Shown here in pieces: positions 6,517 through 17,100 of a DNA stretch of 41,911 nt. The stretch is taken from positions 1 through 41,911 of the forward strand of contig JALCBP010000019.1 of assembly GCA_028066355.1 (NCBI GenBank), in the 5' to 3' direction. Each line of letters opens with the position of its first letter. Position 1 is the first letter of the stretch. Source of the DNA: UBA1268 sp002694955. Lineage in GTDB: Bacteria; Planctomycetota; Planctomycetia; Pirellulales; UBA1268. Under the pieces are notes generated by a model. The model searched no databases and had not been told where the DNA came from. It saw only the letters and a program-made list of their open reading frames with translations. The translations under genes were made by a program, and so were the position numbers.

Positions 6517-9165
6517 ATGAATGATTCTGAACAACACTCTCGACCAGAAGTGACGGTCTTTCTGCCGTGTCATTCGCTTGAAGATTTGTCTGAATGGATG
6601 GAGAACGATGAGGCATCTGCAATTCTTAATGCGTGGACAGTTGCGTGGCATCCTTTTGTAATCTGTGAATCCGAGGGGCTTCCGAGTTGGGCAAGTGTTG
6701 ACTTGCCGTGGACTCGTGAAGGAAAAATAGTTGGCATTATCCCGGAAGGACTTTCAGAAAGATTTGTAACCGGAGCCTCTCCACCATTCAGTGAAGGACA
6801 AATATTTCTACACCAAGTTGATACCGAATCATTTCTCTCAGAATTATATGAAGCATGCTGTGTCGATATGTCGAACAGTTCTCCAGTTAGCAGTGAGAAT
6901 AAAACATTATCTGACTGGCAGGTTTCTTTTGTTGAAGATTTTCGTTCCCTCGGGTTAACAGTTTTGCTGTTCGAACGCTTAGCCAATCGAATGCGTTCTG
7001 ATACGCCCTTGGATCAAACTGGTTTTCTGGAGGTTGTCACAGAATCGGCAAAAGCCTGGAAGGAAGATCAGCCGGCACTCGCTCAAGAAAAAATGGCTCA
7101 GGCGTTCCAGTGTCTGGAGGCTACACGAGATCACTTTTATCCAATGGAATGCTGGTGTCTTGATCTGGTTTTACTTGGGGAAAAATCGGTAGCAGAACTC
7201 CAGAACACATTGCAGTCCCCGGTTCCACTCACATTATTGGCTGATACCAAAGCGGTCAGTTGTCTGGAACAATCGTGTGACATTTCCGAACGAATCCGAC
7301 ACAGAGTTGCCGATGGCTCTCTTTCTTTGCTTGGTAGCGTATCTGGAAACCTTGCATTTGCTTTGATGTCACCCGAGCAAATGGATCGAGAAGTAGTGAA
7401 GGGAAGAGATGCATGGCAAAAGGCTGTTGGTGTTCTACCGGAAATTTTTGGTTGCCATGCTGGACCACGAGCTTCTCTCTTTCTGCCAATTTTGCAACGA
7501 TGTGGTTATCGAGGAGTACTGTGGTCAAGCTTCGATGGATTCCCTATGCCATCTGCCGGTGCGGCATGCTTTCAGTGGAAAAATGAAAGCAAGAATCAGC
7601 TCGCGGCACTTGAGCCGAAAATGCTCGATGCCCGCAGTTCTGCAGCAGTTCTTTCCCTAAGTTCCACGTTAAGTGATGCCATGGACCACGACCATATGGT
7701 TCTTATTATGTTCTGTCATCACGCAGGGAGTGCGAGTCCATGGTTTGGTTTACTTCGTCGAGCTGCATCGTGGACGAGTGTTTTTGGTCGATTCTGTACT
7801 GCGGAAACATTGCTCGACGAAACGACAGACTCTTCTTTTCCAGTTTCATTTGAGCAGGATGGGTTTCGTGTTGGAATCTCTCCGTGCAAGGATGTTGCCA
7901 TTGTTGATCGTCAAAATACAGCTGACGCGAGTTCCATGTCCCAGGCGGAAATTATTTCTATAGAGTCGTCTCAGCTAGTGGACGATTGGGTTAGATACAA
8001 GCAGGTTTTGCATCCGTACTGCAAAGATGAGAAAGTTCTTCACGAGTCAGTGGATCAAACAGAGTCTGATCGTACGCATCAGCATTGGGGGGAATATTTT
8101 CTCAACACATGGCTTCCGAAACGGAAGAAATCTCAGGATGTTCTTACGCTAAGTAGTGAAAATCTTGTTCTCAGGGTGCATGAGCAAACCGGCGGAATCG
8201 TATCACTCCGTAGTCGAAAGGATGATCGAAATCGATTGTCACAACAACTTGCTCTTTGTTGGAATGAGCCTGGATCTCATTCCTCAGAGACCCATTATTC
8301 AGCAATGGTAGCCGATAGAGTTGATCGTTGCGAAGATGGTATTGAAAGCCGTGGCGTGCTGATACACAACGATGGTTCTGAACTCGCACGATTCTTTCAA
8401 AGAGTACATTTCATACTCGATGGGTCCGCGGTGTCAGTATCGATGGTAATTGAGCCGGCTCAAGAGCTGAATTCAATCGTACCGCCTAAAAATGACGCTT
8501 TAAGTCGTTTTTTTGCAACACGATTCGCATGGAATGAAAATGATTTTTGTGATCTATTCCGGACTGTCCAGACGCAATTTGTAGCGACTGAGCGAAAACG
8601 TATTTTCTCGCCGTGGCTTCTTTCTGTCGTTCGTAGCGGGAGTCTGCTAGCTCGGCATGATGAAAAACAATCGACACTGTCTGAGTCGAGTGGATTGCAA
8701 ATCTTTACTGGTTGTCATTCGTGGCATGTGCGGAATAGTTCGCATACGCTTGACACGGTTTTAACAACGGACTGTGGTGCTCATGCTCAGAAGTTTCAGC
8801 TTGCCCTTGGTATAGACTTGCCTCACGCAATCAATCTAGGTTTTTCATGGGCTGCTACAGGTTTGCTTGAGTCAGCCCCAATGCCGCTGGAAATACCTTC
8901 GAATGTCCGAGTGATATCAGTTGCAACCCTCACCTCTGCAGAAGAAGGAGTGCGTCTTCGTTTGCTCGAGTCATATGGGCAGGAGAGCATGATGAAACTC
9001 ACTTTTATTCATCAGATTTCTCAGGTGCGTTGGAATGGCGAAGTGCATGAATCGCAAGCTGTCAAAGGCGGGCTCGTGATCGATGGGAAAACTATTGAGT
9101 GCGTATTGCGTCGTTACGAGTTAGTTGATCTGGAGATTGTTTTCAGTGAAAATTATCACCCTTGA
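6517..9165 (+). CDS. Large protein, possible GH38/GH57-type glycosidase or deacetylase-like barrel
   Basis: About 882 residues from the ATG at 6517; an in-frame TTG lies 12 nt upstream, and neither has a strong ribosome site. There is no signal peptide or transmembrane segment, so it should be cytoplasmic. The N-terminal half is alpha/beta in character; near residues 312-345 it has the CHAGPRASLFLPIL and GYRGVLWSSFDGF stretches, which resemble the barrel core of alpha-mannosidase-like (GH38/GH57) enzymes. The C-terminal half (about 530-882) is beta-rich, like the sandwich domains that follow such barrels. I cannot identify the catalytic Asp/Glu pair. It overlaps the downstream cmk gene by 20 bp, so the two are probably translationally coupled. 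The enzymatic call is tentative. Confidence 0.55.
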   Translation: MNDSEQHSRPEVTVFLPCHSLEDLSEWMENDEASAILNAWTVAWHPFVICESEGLPSWASVDLPWTREGKIVGIIPEGLSERFVTGASPPFSEGQIFLHQVDTESFLSELYEACCVDMSNSSPVSSENKTLSDWQVSFVEDFRSLGLTVLLFERLANRMRSDTPLDQTGFLEVVTESAKAWKEDQPALAQEKMAQAFQCLEATRDHFYPMECWCLDLVLLGEKSVAELQNTLQSPVPLTLLADTKAVSCLEQSCDISERIRHRVADGSLSLLGSVSGNLAFALMSPEQMDREVVKGRDAWQKAVGVLPEIFGCHAGPRASLFLPILQRCGYRGVLWSSFDGFPMPSAGAACFQWKNESKNQLAALEPKMLDARSSAAVLSLSSTLSDAMDHDHMVLIMFCHHAGSASPWFGLLRRAASWTSVFGRFCTAETLLDETTDSSFPVSFEQDGFRVGISPCKDVAIVDRQNTADASSMSQAEIISIESSQLVDDWVRYKQVLHPYCKDEKVLHESVDQTESDRTHQHWGEYFLNTWLPKRKKSQDVLTLSSENLVLRVHEQTGGIVSLRSRKDDRNRLSQQLALCWNEPGSHSSETHYSAMVADRVDRCEDGIESRGVLIHNDGSELARFFQRVHFILDGSAVSVSMVIEPAQELNSIVPPKNDALSRFFATRFAWNENDFCDLFRTVQTQFVATERKRIFSPWLLSVVRSGSLLARHDEKQSTLSESSGLQIFTGCHSWHVRNSSHTLDTVLTTDCGAHAQKFQLALGIDLPHAINLGFSWAATGLLESAPMPLEIPSNVRVISVATLTSAEEGVRLRLLESYGQESMMKLTFIHQISQVRWNGEVHESQAVKGGLVIDGKTIECVLRRYELVDLEIVFSENYHP

Positions 9166-9811
9166 TGGGCCTGCTGGTGCAGGGAAAAGCTCCACAGCAA
9201 GAGCACTTGCCTATGAGTTGGGTTGGTATCACATGGATACTGGCGCAATGTATAGGGCAGTTGCTTTGGCAGCACTTGAACAAGAGATATCTCTGGAGAA
9301 TGAAAAAGATTTAGCAGTGTTGGCATCACATGTTGACATTCAAGCTGCTCATGGGGCTGTGTTCTTGAACGGTCGAGATGTTTCAGGAGAAATACGGGTT
9401 GATCGTGTGACCAGGGCTACTCGATTTGTTGCAGATGCACCTTCTGTACGTGAAGAGATGAAAAAGAAGCAGCAAATTTTGTCCGCTAAGTTTGATCTGG
9501 TAACGGAGGGCCGTGATCAAGGTACTGTTGTATTTCCTCATGCAGGATTGAAGATATATCTTGATGCATCCCCTGCAGCACGGGCGGCTCGACGTTACCG
9601 TGAAAGAGTTGATCAGGGGGACCAAAGCCGAACTCTAGATGAGATTTTGCAAAGCCAGTTAGAGCGAGATCAAGGAGATCGAGATCGTCCGGTTGGAGCA
9701 ATGGAAGCTGCGCCGGATGCGATTGTCATTAACACAGATAGGCTGTCCCTCAAAGACGTTATTAAACACATTTTGAAATTAGCTAGCGATCGCGGGCTCG
9801 TTTCAAAATAA
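9146..9811 (+). CDS. cmk: Cytidylate kinase
   Basis: CMP/dCMP kinase, transferring phosphate from ATP to make CDP/dCDP for nucleotide supply. I chose the GTG at 9146 because it gives the conserved N-terminus MKIITLDGPAGAGKSSTA with the P-loop (GPAGAGKSS) at residues 7-15, and because a GGAG lies about 10 nt upstream. The 221 residues match the family length of about 220-230. Further signatures are YHMDTGAMYRA, TEGRDQGTVVFP and the R-R-Y-R-E lid segment (AARRYRERVDQGDQ). The start lies inside the end of the upstream gene. plsC follows after 28 bp, a pairing seen in many bacteria. Confidence 0.96.
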   Translation: MKIITLDGPAGAGKSSTARALAYELGWYHMDTGAMYRAVALAALEQEISLENEKDLAVLASHVDIQAAHGAVFLNGRDVSGEIRVDRVTRATRFVADAPSVREEMKKKQQILSAKFDLVTEGRDQGTVVFPHAGLKIYLDASPAARAARRYRERVDQGDQSRTLDEILQSQLERDQGDRDRPVGAMEAAPDAIVINTDRLSLKDVIKHILKLASDRGLVSK

Positions 9812-9839
9812 AATCCCATCCAGATTCAAGTTTCAGAGA

Positions 9840-10571
9840 ATGCGGATGAATTTTTTTAAACAAACTGAGTCGGTAGTGGATAAGAATTCCTCGGTCTCCA
9901 TTACAATAAAAAAGGTAGAGAGTCACCAGGACTGGTGGGGGAGATTGCTCTATGACTCTTTGTGGTTTCTTTGCCGCATATTTGCCATATCACTGTTTGG
10001 CTTTCGTCTCGGAAAAGTGCATCAAATACCAGAAACTGGAGGGCTTCTCGTTCTCTCAAGCCACCAGAGTCATCTTGATCCACTTTTGCTAGGGCTTGCC
10101 ACAAACCGACGACTCTCCAGTCTTGCCCGAAGCAGTCTTTTCACCTTTCCGCCGTTTGCTCGTGTGATTGCTGCGCTCGGTGCAGTTCCGATTGATCGTA
10201 ATGCTTCGACAATTACGGCAATGAGAACAGTAATACAACGACTTAGGAAGGGGGCTGCTGTAATCGTTTTTCCAGAAGGAACAAGGACAGCGTCTGGCCA
10301 ACTAGGCGACATGAAAAATGGCTTCGCGTTATTGGCGAAGCGTGCGGGGGTTCCGATTGTGCCAGTGGCAATTGTTGGGGCATATGAATGTTGGCCGCGA
10401 ACTCGAATGGCACCTCGTCCCGGGCGCATTCGACTTGAATTTGGTGCGGTTATCACGGCCGACGAAGTTGCTGGTCTCTCAGAAAAGCAGTTGGCTGAGC
10501 GGTGTATCAACTCACTTCATGCACTCGATACCACTGCGCGCAGCACACAACGTGGGTGCGTGCGTCGATGA
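9840..10571 (+). CDS. plsC: 1-acyl-sn-glycerol-3-phosphate acyltransferase (PlsC family)
   Basis: Membrane-associated acyltransferase making phosphatidic acid from lysophosphatidic acid and an acyl donor. The HX4D catalytic motif is at residues 75-80 (HQSHLD) and the second block at 144-150 (FPEGTRT). A further conserved segment, VPIVPVAIVGAYE, lies near 171-183. A hydrophobic helix at about 40-56 anchors the protein. The length of 243 is normal for the family. Starts at 9840 or 9846 are equally possible, since neither has a clear ribosome site. It follows cmk by 28 bp and is probably in the same transcript. Confidence 0.92.
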   Translation: MRMNFFKQTESVVDKNSSVSITIKKVESHQDWWGRLLYDSLWFLCRIFAISLFGFRLGKVHQIPETGGLLVLSSHQSHLDPLLLGLATNRRLSSLARSSLFTFPPFARVIAALGAVPIDRNASTITAMRTVIQRLRKGAAVIVFPEGTRTASGQLGDMKNGFALLAKRAGVPIVPVAIVGAYECWPRTRMAPRPGRIRLEFGAVITADEVAGLSEKQLAERCINSLHALDTTARSTQRGCVRR

Positions 10572-10742
10572 TTTGAAAAATTTTCTTTTTTTTCAATCAG
10601 TACTGGTTCGCTTGCGCGAGTTGTACGGACGGAAACGTTGGTCATTCCAACACTGTACTGACTTGAGGTTTTCGCCGAAAAAACATTGGAGGGCCCATGG
10701 GCTTATTATTTCGATGTTTTCTAACCACCGCCAAAAAGAATT

Positions 10743-11813
10743 ATGAAATACGTTTTATCTCGATTTATCGCGTTATTTATTGTTGCTTTTTTTGTCGCTG
10801 ATGTACTTGCCCTTGACTACTCGCCGTCAACGACAGCGGTCCCGGTGCCAGGCAGTGGATCCAAGATTGATTTTGTTGGGGATACGTTCGAAGAGGATGA
10901 TTGGAAGTTTTATCACAACCATCCAAAGAGTTCTCGCGAGGAAGATGGGCGGGCACGTGGCCCGCTGGCTTTTTCTGGAAATCGGAGAATGCAGGAAGGC
11001 CCTGAGCGAGGCCAACCTGATCTTTTAGAGGTTATCAAAACACCACCGAACGGATTGCCTGAAAGTAAACACGCGCTTCTCATTCGAACATTGCATTCCG
11101 GTGTTCCTGGCACTTATTCCAGAACCGTGCAGCAGGATGATTTAATCTGTGGCATCACCACAAGGCTTGGGTCTCAAATTCCAGTACATGAAATTCCTAG
11201 TTGTGTAGTTCGTGTTTGGTTGCCCCCAGCAGAGAAGTGGGAGAATCGTAGCGGACCCCATTTCGGTATTCGGGTAGGTGTACGTACAACGAAGCTTGAG
11301 CGAAATAGAGGGTTTTTCGCATCAGGTACTTCCTCAGTTGTTGAGCCTTACTGGCCGGGCATGTGGATTCACTTTCGAAGCGAAACATCACGGGGTGTGG
11401 AAAGTGATTCAGCACTTATAAAAGTTCGTGGAGATCACCGCGGAATTGATTTTCCAGTAAAAAATATTCCAGCTGATCAGTTTGGTTGGTGGACGTTAGG
11501 AATGTCACTGTCACCCGATGGTCAAATTCATTACTTTGCCCGACAAGGCGTTGATGATCTGACGTCCAAGGACCATTTAACGAGCCAATTCCCTTATAGT
11601 TTTCGAGCAGAACGACTGAATTCATTCTTCTTCAATTCGTGCAATCTGAATGACGGTACAACATGGTCGACACCATTTGTTATCGATGATCCGTCAGTCT
11701 ATGTTGTGAACTCAGCACGGGTCATGCAGTTAGTTCAGAGACGAGAAGCGTATGAGCTTCGACGAAAACAGAAGCGATCGGCATATCGCACGCATCAGAG
11801 CAGATCTCGCTAG
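10743..11813 (+). CDS. Secreted protein of unknown function
   Basis: A 356-residue protein starting MKYVLSR, with a classic signal peptide: charged start, hydrophobic FIALFIVAFFVADVLA, cleavage probable near ALA-LDY. I do not recognise the family. The mature part is rich in aromatic residues, Ser, Gly and Arg and looks beta-sheet-like, with no zinc or catalytic motif I can name. The C-terminal 25 residues are very basic (RREAYELRRKQKRSAYRTH). It is separated from plsC by 171 bp and ends only 16 bp from the convergent ATPase gene, so the two transcripts probably overlap at their 3' ends. Confidence 0.8.
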   Translation: MKYVLSRFIALFIVAFFVADVLALDYSPSTTAVPVPGSGSKIDFVGDTFEEDDWKFYHNHPKSSREEDGRARGPLAFSGNRRMQEGPERGQPDLLEVIKTPPNGLPESKHALLIRTLHSGVPGTYSRTVQQDDLICGITTRLGSQIPVHEIPSCVVRVWLPPAEKWENRSGPHFGIRVGVRTTKLERNRGFFASGTSSVVEPYWPGMWIHFRSETSRGVESDSALIKVRGDHRGIDFPVKNIPADQFGWWTLGMSLSPDGQIHYFARQGVDDLTSKDHLTSQFPYSFRAERLNSFFFNSCNLNDGTTWSTPFVIDDPSVYVVNSARVMQLVQRREAYELRRKQKRSAYRTHQSRSR

Positions 11814-11829
11814 AAGTTGCTCGAATAGC

Positions 11830-14046
11830 CTATGTCGACGGAAATGATATGCGCTCTGTTCGAAGTCTGAGGGCATTCATCACAACAGATACACTGCTCA
11901 AACTCATTGCAGCGGCCGCAAAGATTGGGCTGATCTGCCAACTTGAGCCGATTACGGGCACGAGAACACCTGCTGCCAATGGAATACTTATGGCGTTATA
12001 AAAAAACGCCAAGAATAAATTTTGCCGAATGTTCGTTAAAACAAATCGGCTCAATTGGATAGAATATGGAAGAGTTTCTAAGTCTCCCCGAATGAGAGTG
12101 ACATCAGCAGTTTCTATAGCGACGTCGCTTCCTGTTCCCATGGCAACACCGATAGTGGCAGCAGCAAGAGCCGGAGCATCATTCACTCCATCGCCAACCA
12201 TTATGGTTTTCTCGCCTTTGGAATGCTTCTCAGTTATGAGCTGATATTTCTGCTGCGGTGTAAGCCCTGCCTTATAATGCTCGATGCCAACCAGCCGTGC
12301 CAGAACGCCGGCATTATCATGATGATCTCCCGTTAACATTGTGACTTTTAACCCTAAATGCCGTAGCTGCCTGATCACTGCCCCAGCATCTTTTTTTACG
12401 GGATCAGAAACCGCTAGGAGGCCAGCCACATGCGAATTGATTACGATGCCAGCAACTGTTTTCCCGTCTTGCCGAAAAGGATTTGCCGCTTTTCTGAAAT
12501 CGTTTAGTTCGTCGTTAGGCACATCCTGTTTTTCTAGAAAGGCCTCATTTCCGAGGGCTATAGACTTGCTTCCCACAGTTCCCTGCACACCAAATCCAGG
12601 CGTTGACATAAAGTTTTCAGTATTTTTGTGCACAACAAGGTTGCGGTCCTGGGCGGCTTGGCAGATTGCAGTGGCGAGTGGATGTTCGCTTCCTACTTCG
12701 ATCGTAGCTGCCAGCGATAGGACTTCGTCTTCAGATTGATTGCCAAATAGCACAATGTCAGTAACAGCAGGTCGACCTTCTGTTAATGTTCCGGTCTTAT
12801 CAATCATGAGGCTCTTGCTTTGTCCAAGAATCTCGAGTGATTTGGCGTCTTTGAATAAGGCTCCTTCACGGGCAGCCCGACCAACACCGACAACAATAGA
12901 CATTGGAGTAGCAAGGCCAATAGCACATGGGCATGCAATTACCAAGACTGAAACACTTGAAATGATTGCATGTGCTAACCGAGGTTGAGGGCCAAGAAAA
13001 AACCATCCGATAAAAGTTGCCAGTGCGATGGCCAGCACTGCTGGCGTAAAGATGCTGGCCACAGTATCGGCCATCCTTTGGATAGGTGCCTTGCTCCTCT
13101 GGGCCGAACTCACAAGCGAAATGATACGGGCCAAGAGAGTTTCAGAGCCGGTTTTTTTTGCTAAAAAAATGAAACTTCCTCGACCATTCTTTGTTCCTGC
13201 AATGACCTCGTCGCCCTTATTCTTTTCTATGGGTAGGGGCTCACCAGTTAATAATGATTCATCAACATGACTTGTTCCTTCTAGCAGGATGCCGTCAACG
13301 GGAATAATCTCACCCGGTCGAACTCGTAAATGGTCTCCAGGATGGATCTGGCTTAGTGGTAGGTCTTGTTCACTGTTTTCAAGTACAACACGAGCAGTCA
13401 TTGGAGCAAGTGAAACAAGTGAACGAAGTTCAGTTCCTGTTTTTGACCGGGCTTGGCTTTCAAGTGCTTGCCCGAGGACGACAAGTACAATAATCATGCA
13501 AGCCGCATCAAAGAAGGTGTGCGGCAGCTCTGTTTGAGAATTCATGAACAATTCTGGAAAAAGGTTCGGGAATAGTGTTGCGGCAACACTGAATCCATAG
13601 GCGGCGGTCACACCAATGGTAATGAGCGTAAACATGTTGAGGTGGCCGCTTTTGATGCTACGAATGCCACTTGTAAAGATAGAACGGCCACACGTCGCGA
13701 TAACAAAACTCGTAAGAACAAGTTGCAGCAGCTGACCCGTGTGCGGATCAATCCAATCTTCGGTTGAGAGGCCAAGCATCGGCCCCATCGCCAACAGTAG
13801 GACAGGAATGGAAAGTATGGTTCCAATTACAACTTCACCGAAGTTGTTCAGTATGTTGTCATCAGAGATCGTAGCGTTAGGCACACCTGTTGTCTCAAGG
13901 GGCATTCCGCAGTGAGGGCAAGGACCTGGTGATTCAGAGGAAACATCGGAGCACATCGGACAGAAGAACCCATTGCTCGTATCTCGCTGCGAGAAGTGTG
14001 TCTTCGCATGAGGTTTGTTCTGGCAGCACGAGGGTTGTGAGTGCAT
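11830..14046 (-). CDS. copA: Cu(I)-type P1B ATPase (copper-exporting)
   Basis: ATP-driven heavy-metal exporter of the inner membrane, 738 residues. The core is complete: TGEP (267-270), CPC in transmembrane helix 6 (372-374), DKTGT phosphorylation site (416-420), HP of SEHPLA (455-456), and GDGVND (618-623). Helix 7 has YN at 683-684 and helix 8 has MSLSS at 714-718; with CPC these are the markers of Cu(I)-specific (P1B-1) pumps. Instead of an HMA domain with CXXC, the N-terminus has a short metal-binding module (CPMC at 29-32 and CPHCGM at 43-48) preceded by a His/Cys-rich leader. It follows the 14130-17339 gene by 83 bp on the same strand. The exported metal is inferred from these motifs. 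Confidence 0.93.
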   Translation of the reverse strand: MHSQPSCCQNKPHAKTHFSQRDTSNGFFCPMCSDVSSESPGPCPHCGMPLETTGVPNATISDDNILNNFGEVVIGTILSIPVLLLAMGPMLGLSTEDWIDPHTGQLLQLVLTSFVIATCGRSIFTSGIRSIKSGHLNMFTLITIGVTAAYGFSVAATLFPNLFPELFMNSQTELPHTFFDAACMIIVLVVLGQALESQARSKTGTELRSLVSLAPMTARVVLENSEQDLPLSQIHPGDHLRVRPGEIIPVDGILLEGTSHVDESLLTGEPLPIEKNKGDEVIAGTKNGRGSFIFLAKKTGSETLLARIISLVSSAQRSKAPIQRMADTVASIFTPAVLAIALATFIGWFFLGPQPRLAHAIISSVSVLVIACPCAIGLATPMSIVVGVGRAAREGALFKDAKSLEILGQSKSLMIDKTGTLTEGRPAVTDIVLFGNQSEDEVLSLAATIEVGSEHPLATAICQAAQDRNLVVHKNTENFMSTPGFGVQGTVGSKSIALGNEAFLEKQDVPNDELNDFRKAANPFRQDGKTVAGIVINSHVAGLLAVSDPVKKDAGAVIRQLRHLGLKVTMLTGDHHDNAGVLARLVGIEHYKAGLTPQQKYQLITEKHSKGEKTIMVGDGVNDAPALAAATIGVAMGTGSDVAIETADVTLIRGDLETLPYSIQLSRFVLTNIRQNLFLAFFYNAISIPLAAGVLVPVIGSSWQISPIFAAAAMSLSSVSVVMNALRLRTERISFPST

Positions 14047-14075
14047 ATCAATAGTCCAGAGAAGTACTTGCTTTC

Positions 14076-14101
14076 TTGAACTTCTTAATTCAGAAATTCA
14101 A
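14076..14101. repeat. Dyad in the leader of the copper ATPase gene
   Basis: TTGAACTTCT (14076-14085) and AGAAATTCAA (14092-14101) are inverted arms with one mismatch around a 6-nt loop. They lie 30-55 bp before the ATPase start, between it and the upstream gene. This could be an operator or a hairpin; there is no T-run in the direction of transcription. Confidence 0.35.
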
Positions 14102-14129
14102 AGAAAGGAGTACGTAAGTTTACTTATGG

Positions 14130-17100
14130 TTATTTTGAGGAAACAGCACGAGCCCGTTTGAATGGGTCAATAGTACTACCAGACGGCCCCCGGGGTGGAG
14201 TTGTTTCTGGTGCTGTAAACGGTAGCATCTTGGGCCATTCGAGACTCATGCCTGGCCAAGTCGATGTTGGCGCTGTTGGATTGGGCTGTGTTGTCATCAC
14301 TGGCACGGCCTGCAGCTGTTGTTTTTGGAGAATCTCGTCGGGTTTGGGGAAGTTTGGATTTCCAGAAGTAATCTGGGTGACTGATGGCCCACTGTTGCCT
14401 CGGGATAATGGTTTGATTGATACAGAGTCAATCTGAGCCTCTCCCAGTCCTGTTAATGCAAAGGTGACGGTGAGTGGCGGGGGCGGTTCAATAGATGATT
14501 CATCGCTACTTTCTTGGGCAGGGGGCACGATTCGGTACAGCACGAGCCTACGCCAGCTTTCTGTTTTGTTTACTCGCTCAGCTAAGGCGGGGCCACCATA
14601 CGAATCAAAAACAAGGAGCCCATCTACTGATCCTTCAATAGGATTTGGCACTCGTACCTGCGCAACAATTTCTAGAAGCGTGCCGGCAGCTGCATAGATA
14701 GGAGGAGTAGTGATCCAAATTGGAGGCGTCTCAATAACAACGGGTGCTTCTTCAGAATCGATCGCAGTTGTAAAGATTCGTAAGCTTCTCTGCCCATCCG
14801 CAGGTGATTGTCCTGAAAGCTCTACAGAGCCCTTAACTTGATCTGTTGGTCGCACAAAGTGTCGCCATCCAGTGCTGGATAACGTGTTGATCTCTTCCAT
14901 ATGGCCGCCTTCCAGTAAATTGCCGCCCACTTTTGTAGTTTGCAACGCATCGATCATTCTCCAGTGATCTGATAGTGTTGCGGGAGAGGTTGTAAGAGGA
15001 CTCGCAACCATAGAGCCGGTTGCAGTGACTCCTCGCTCCCAAAAAAGCCGTTCCAGCTGACCTGCAATAGCACGTGATCGTTCAAGTTTTTTTACAGCAT
15101 TGGTTGGATCTTGAGCAATCATTGCTTCGGCATATTGTGCTTCTTGCTGAGCCTCGATAATCATTTCTGTCACCGGGAAATGACCGAGTGCCTTCGGTGG
15201 AAGCTCTGCAGCTAATCGACTTGTACGGGCAATCGCATCAGCTGCTTGTGCGCGGGCGAGGAGTGCTGCAGTTGGTGCATTGCGGCGCACAAGCTCTTGT
15301 ATGTGAGCCGTAGCGGCTGGATCGTTGCTTATCAAAATGACAGCAGCAGCATGAAAATTATCGAGTGTCATCGAAACACCACCGGTCACTCTGCGGTGTT
15401 GCAATGGTCTTAGGGTACTGTGAGTGATTTCCCAGGGCCGGTGTGCTTCTGGAATTCCTGGAATTAAAATATTGAGAGGCTGTTCCTGGCGCGGAATGTC
15501 ACCGCGGTAATGTCGAGCCATGATTTGACCACCCTGTACGGATCGCCAGATGAGAACTATTCTCGAACGGGATGCCTCAATCACCATCGCCCGCACTTCG
15601 GGATCACTTGTTTCTGCATCGGCTGTAAATCGACCGCTTGCTCCCCACGCAGAGATTGTTTCAAGTTCAAGGTTAACAGCTTGTACTGCAGCAGCACGTG
15701 TAACAGTCTCGGGATCAGTTCCACTGAGTGATCGGTTTGAACTAAACAGAATGCCGCGACTTCCGGCTGCTATAGCCGTGAAGGCGGCTCCGAGAAGACT
15801 TTCCTCATCAACTGGCAGCCCATTGCTACCTGTCCCTGAAAGCAACGCTGCTTGACTAGCTGTTCGAGAGTCTATCTCTGTGGCAAGTGTAGCGAGCAGA
15901 GGTGTTCCTGGTCGGGCAAGTCGTGGTCGTTGTTGAAGCCACGTGAGGTAGTTCGCTAGCTCAAGGCTGGTTCCGAGTACGGCCCGATGTGCAACAAGCA
16001 TATCAATGTGGCGAGAAATTTCACGTAGACCGGAATCAGCTGATGCAATGATGGGCCTTCCTTCCCGCCGATCACAGATTCGCAAGCGTCTAACTTGTTC
16101 AGCAAGATTAGGAATATCCTCGGATGAAAGAGAGCGGCCCATATCCCAGAGGAGCACACGGTTCCACTTATCAGAGAAAGTCGGTAGTTTTTCTGGCTCT
16201 GTGAGATCAACATCTGGCAGGGTTGGTGGTGGGCAGATGATCCAGACTCCAGCTTGTTCAGCTTCAGCTAAAAGAGTCGTTGAGGCAGGTTCGTAGAGCT
16301 GGACACAATTAAATCCTAATTGAGCAAGCTTTATAAAGGGCTCGCCTCGATGTTCAATCGCCCTGGGAAAAAAAGGTTTGCCATCGACTTCGAGTACACC
16401 ACGCACAAGGCCAGCATTTTCAGTCGTGGTTGCTTTGGTAATACTTTGAATATTTTGTTGAAGCAGCATGGATGGCGGTGATGTAGCTGTTTTTTTTGGC
16501 TGCGCTGCTGTAATTAGCCCTGTGACTGATACGGTGTCGATTGATACGTTACAACGACCGATTCCAAGTGGAATTTCTACAGCCAGTCCAGAAATCGTTG
16601 CACCATCGAGGCTGATTTGAGGTCCGTACTGTGCTCGTAAAGCGGGTAGTTGTGAGCGAAGAACGGAAGGAATATTTCCAACAGTAAGAGATTGCCAACG
16701 CGATGAGGTGGTTGATGGTGATCCTGAGAGAAAAATACGGACGGCTTGGCCATCCGGACCTTGGACAGAAGGTAGTTTTATCTGACAGGCAAGACGAACG
16801 GAGGGTTGGTCACATCGAAGCCGAATGGTTGCCAGGAATTCATCGATAATCGCAGATTCAGGGATAGAGAAGAGGATTCGACCGAGGGTCGTTCGATCAG
16901 TCTGTAGAACAATGGTTTCACAGCTGTGACCGGTTGTGTCAATATTTCCAATTCGCTGTTCTAAGACTCGCAGGCCCGGAGAGGGTGCTACTGTGGTTAC
17001 TGTTCCAGGGCCGTTGAAGTTTTCAATGAGACCAGATCCCATCGAAACCCGCTGGAGAACAAGAATTAAGAAAATAGAAAAAAATATGCATGAAAAAGAG

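Noticed and set aside
10572..10620. T-rich stretch after plsC as terminator
   Set aside because: The T-run lacks a GC-rich stem in front of it.
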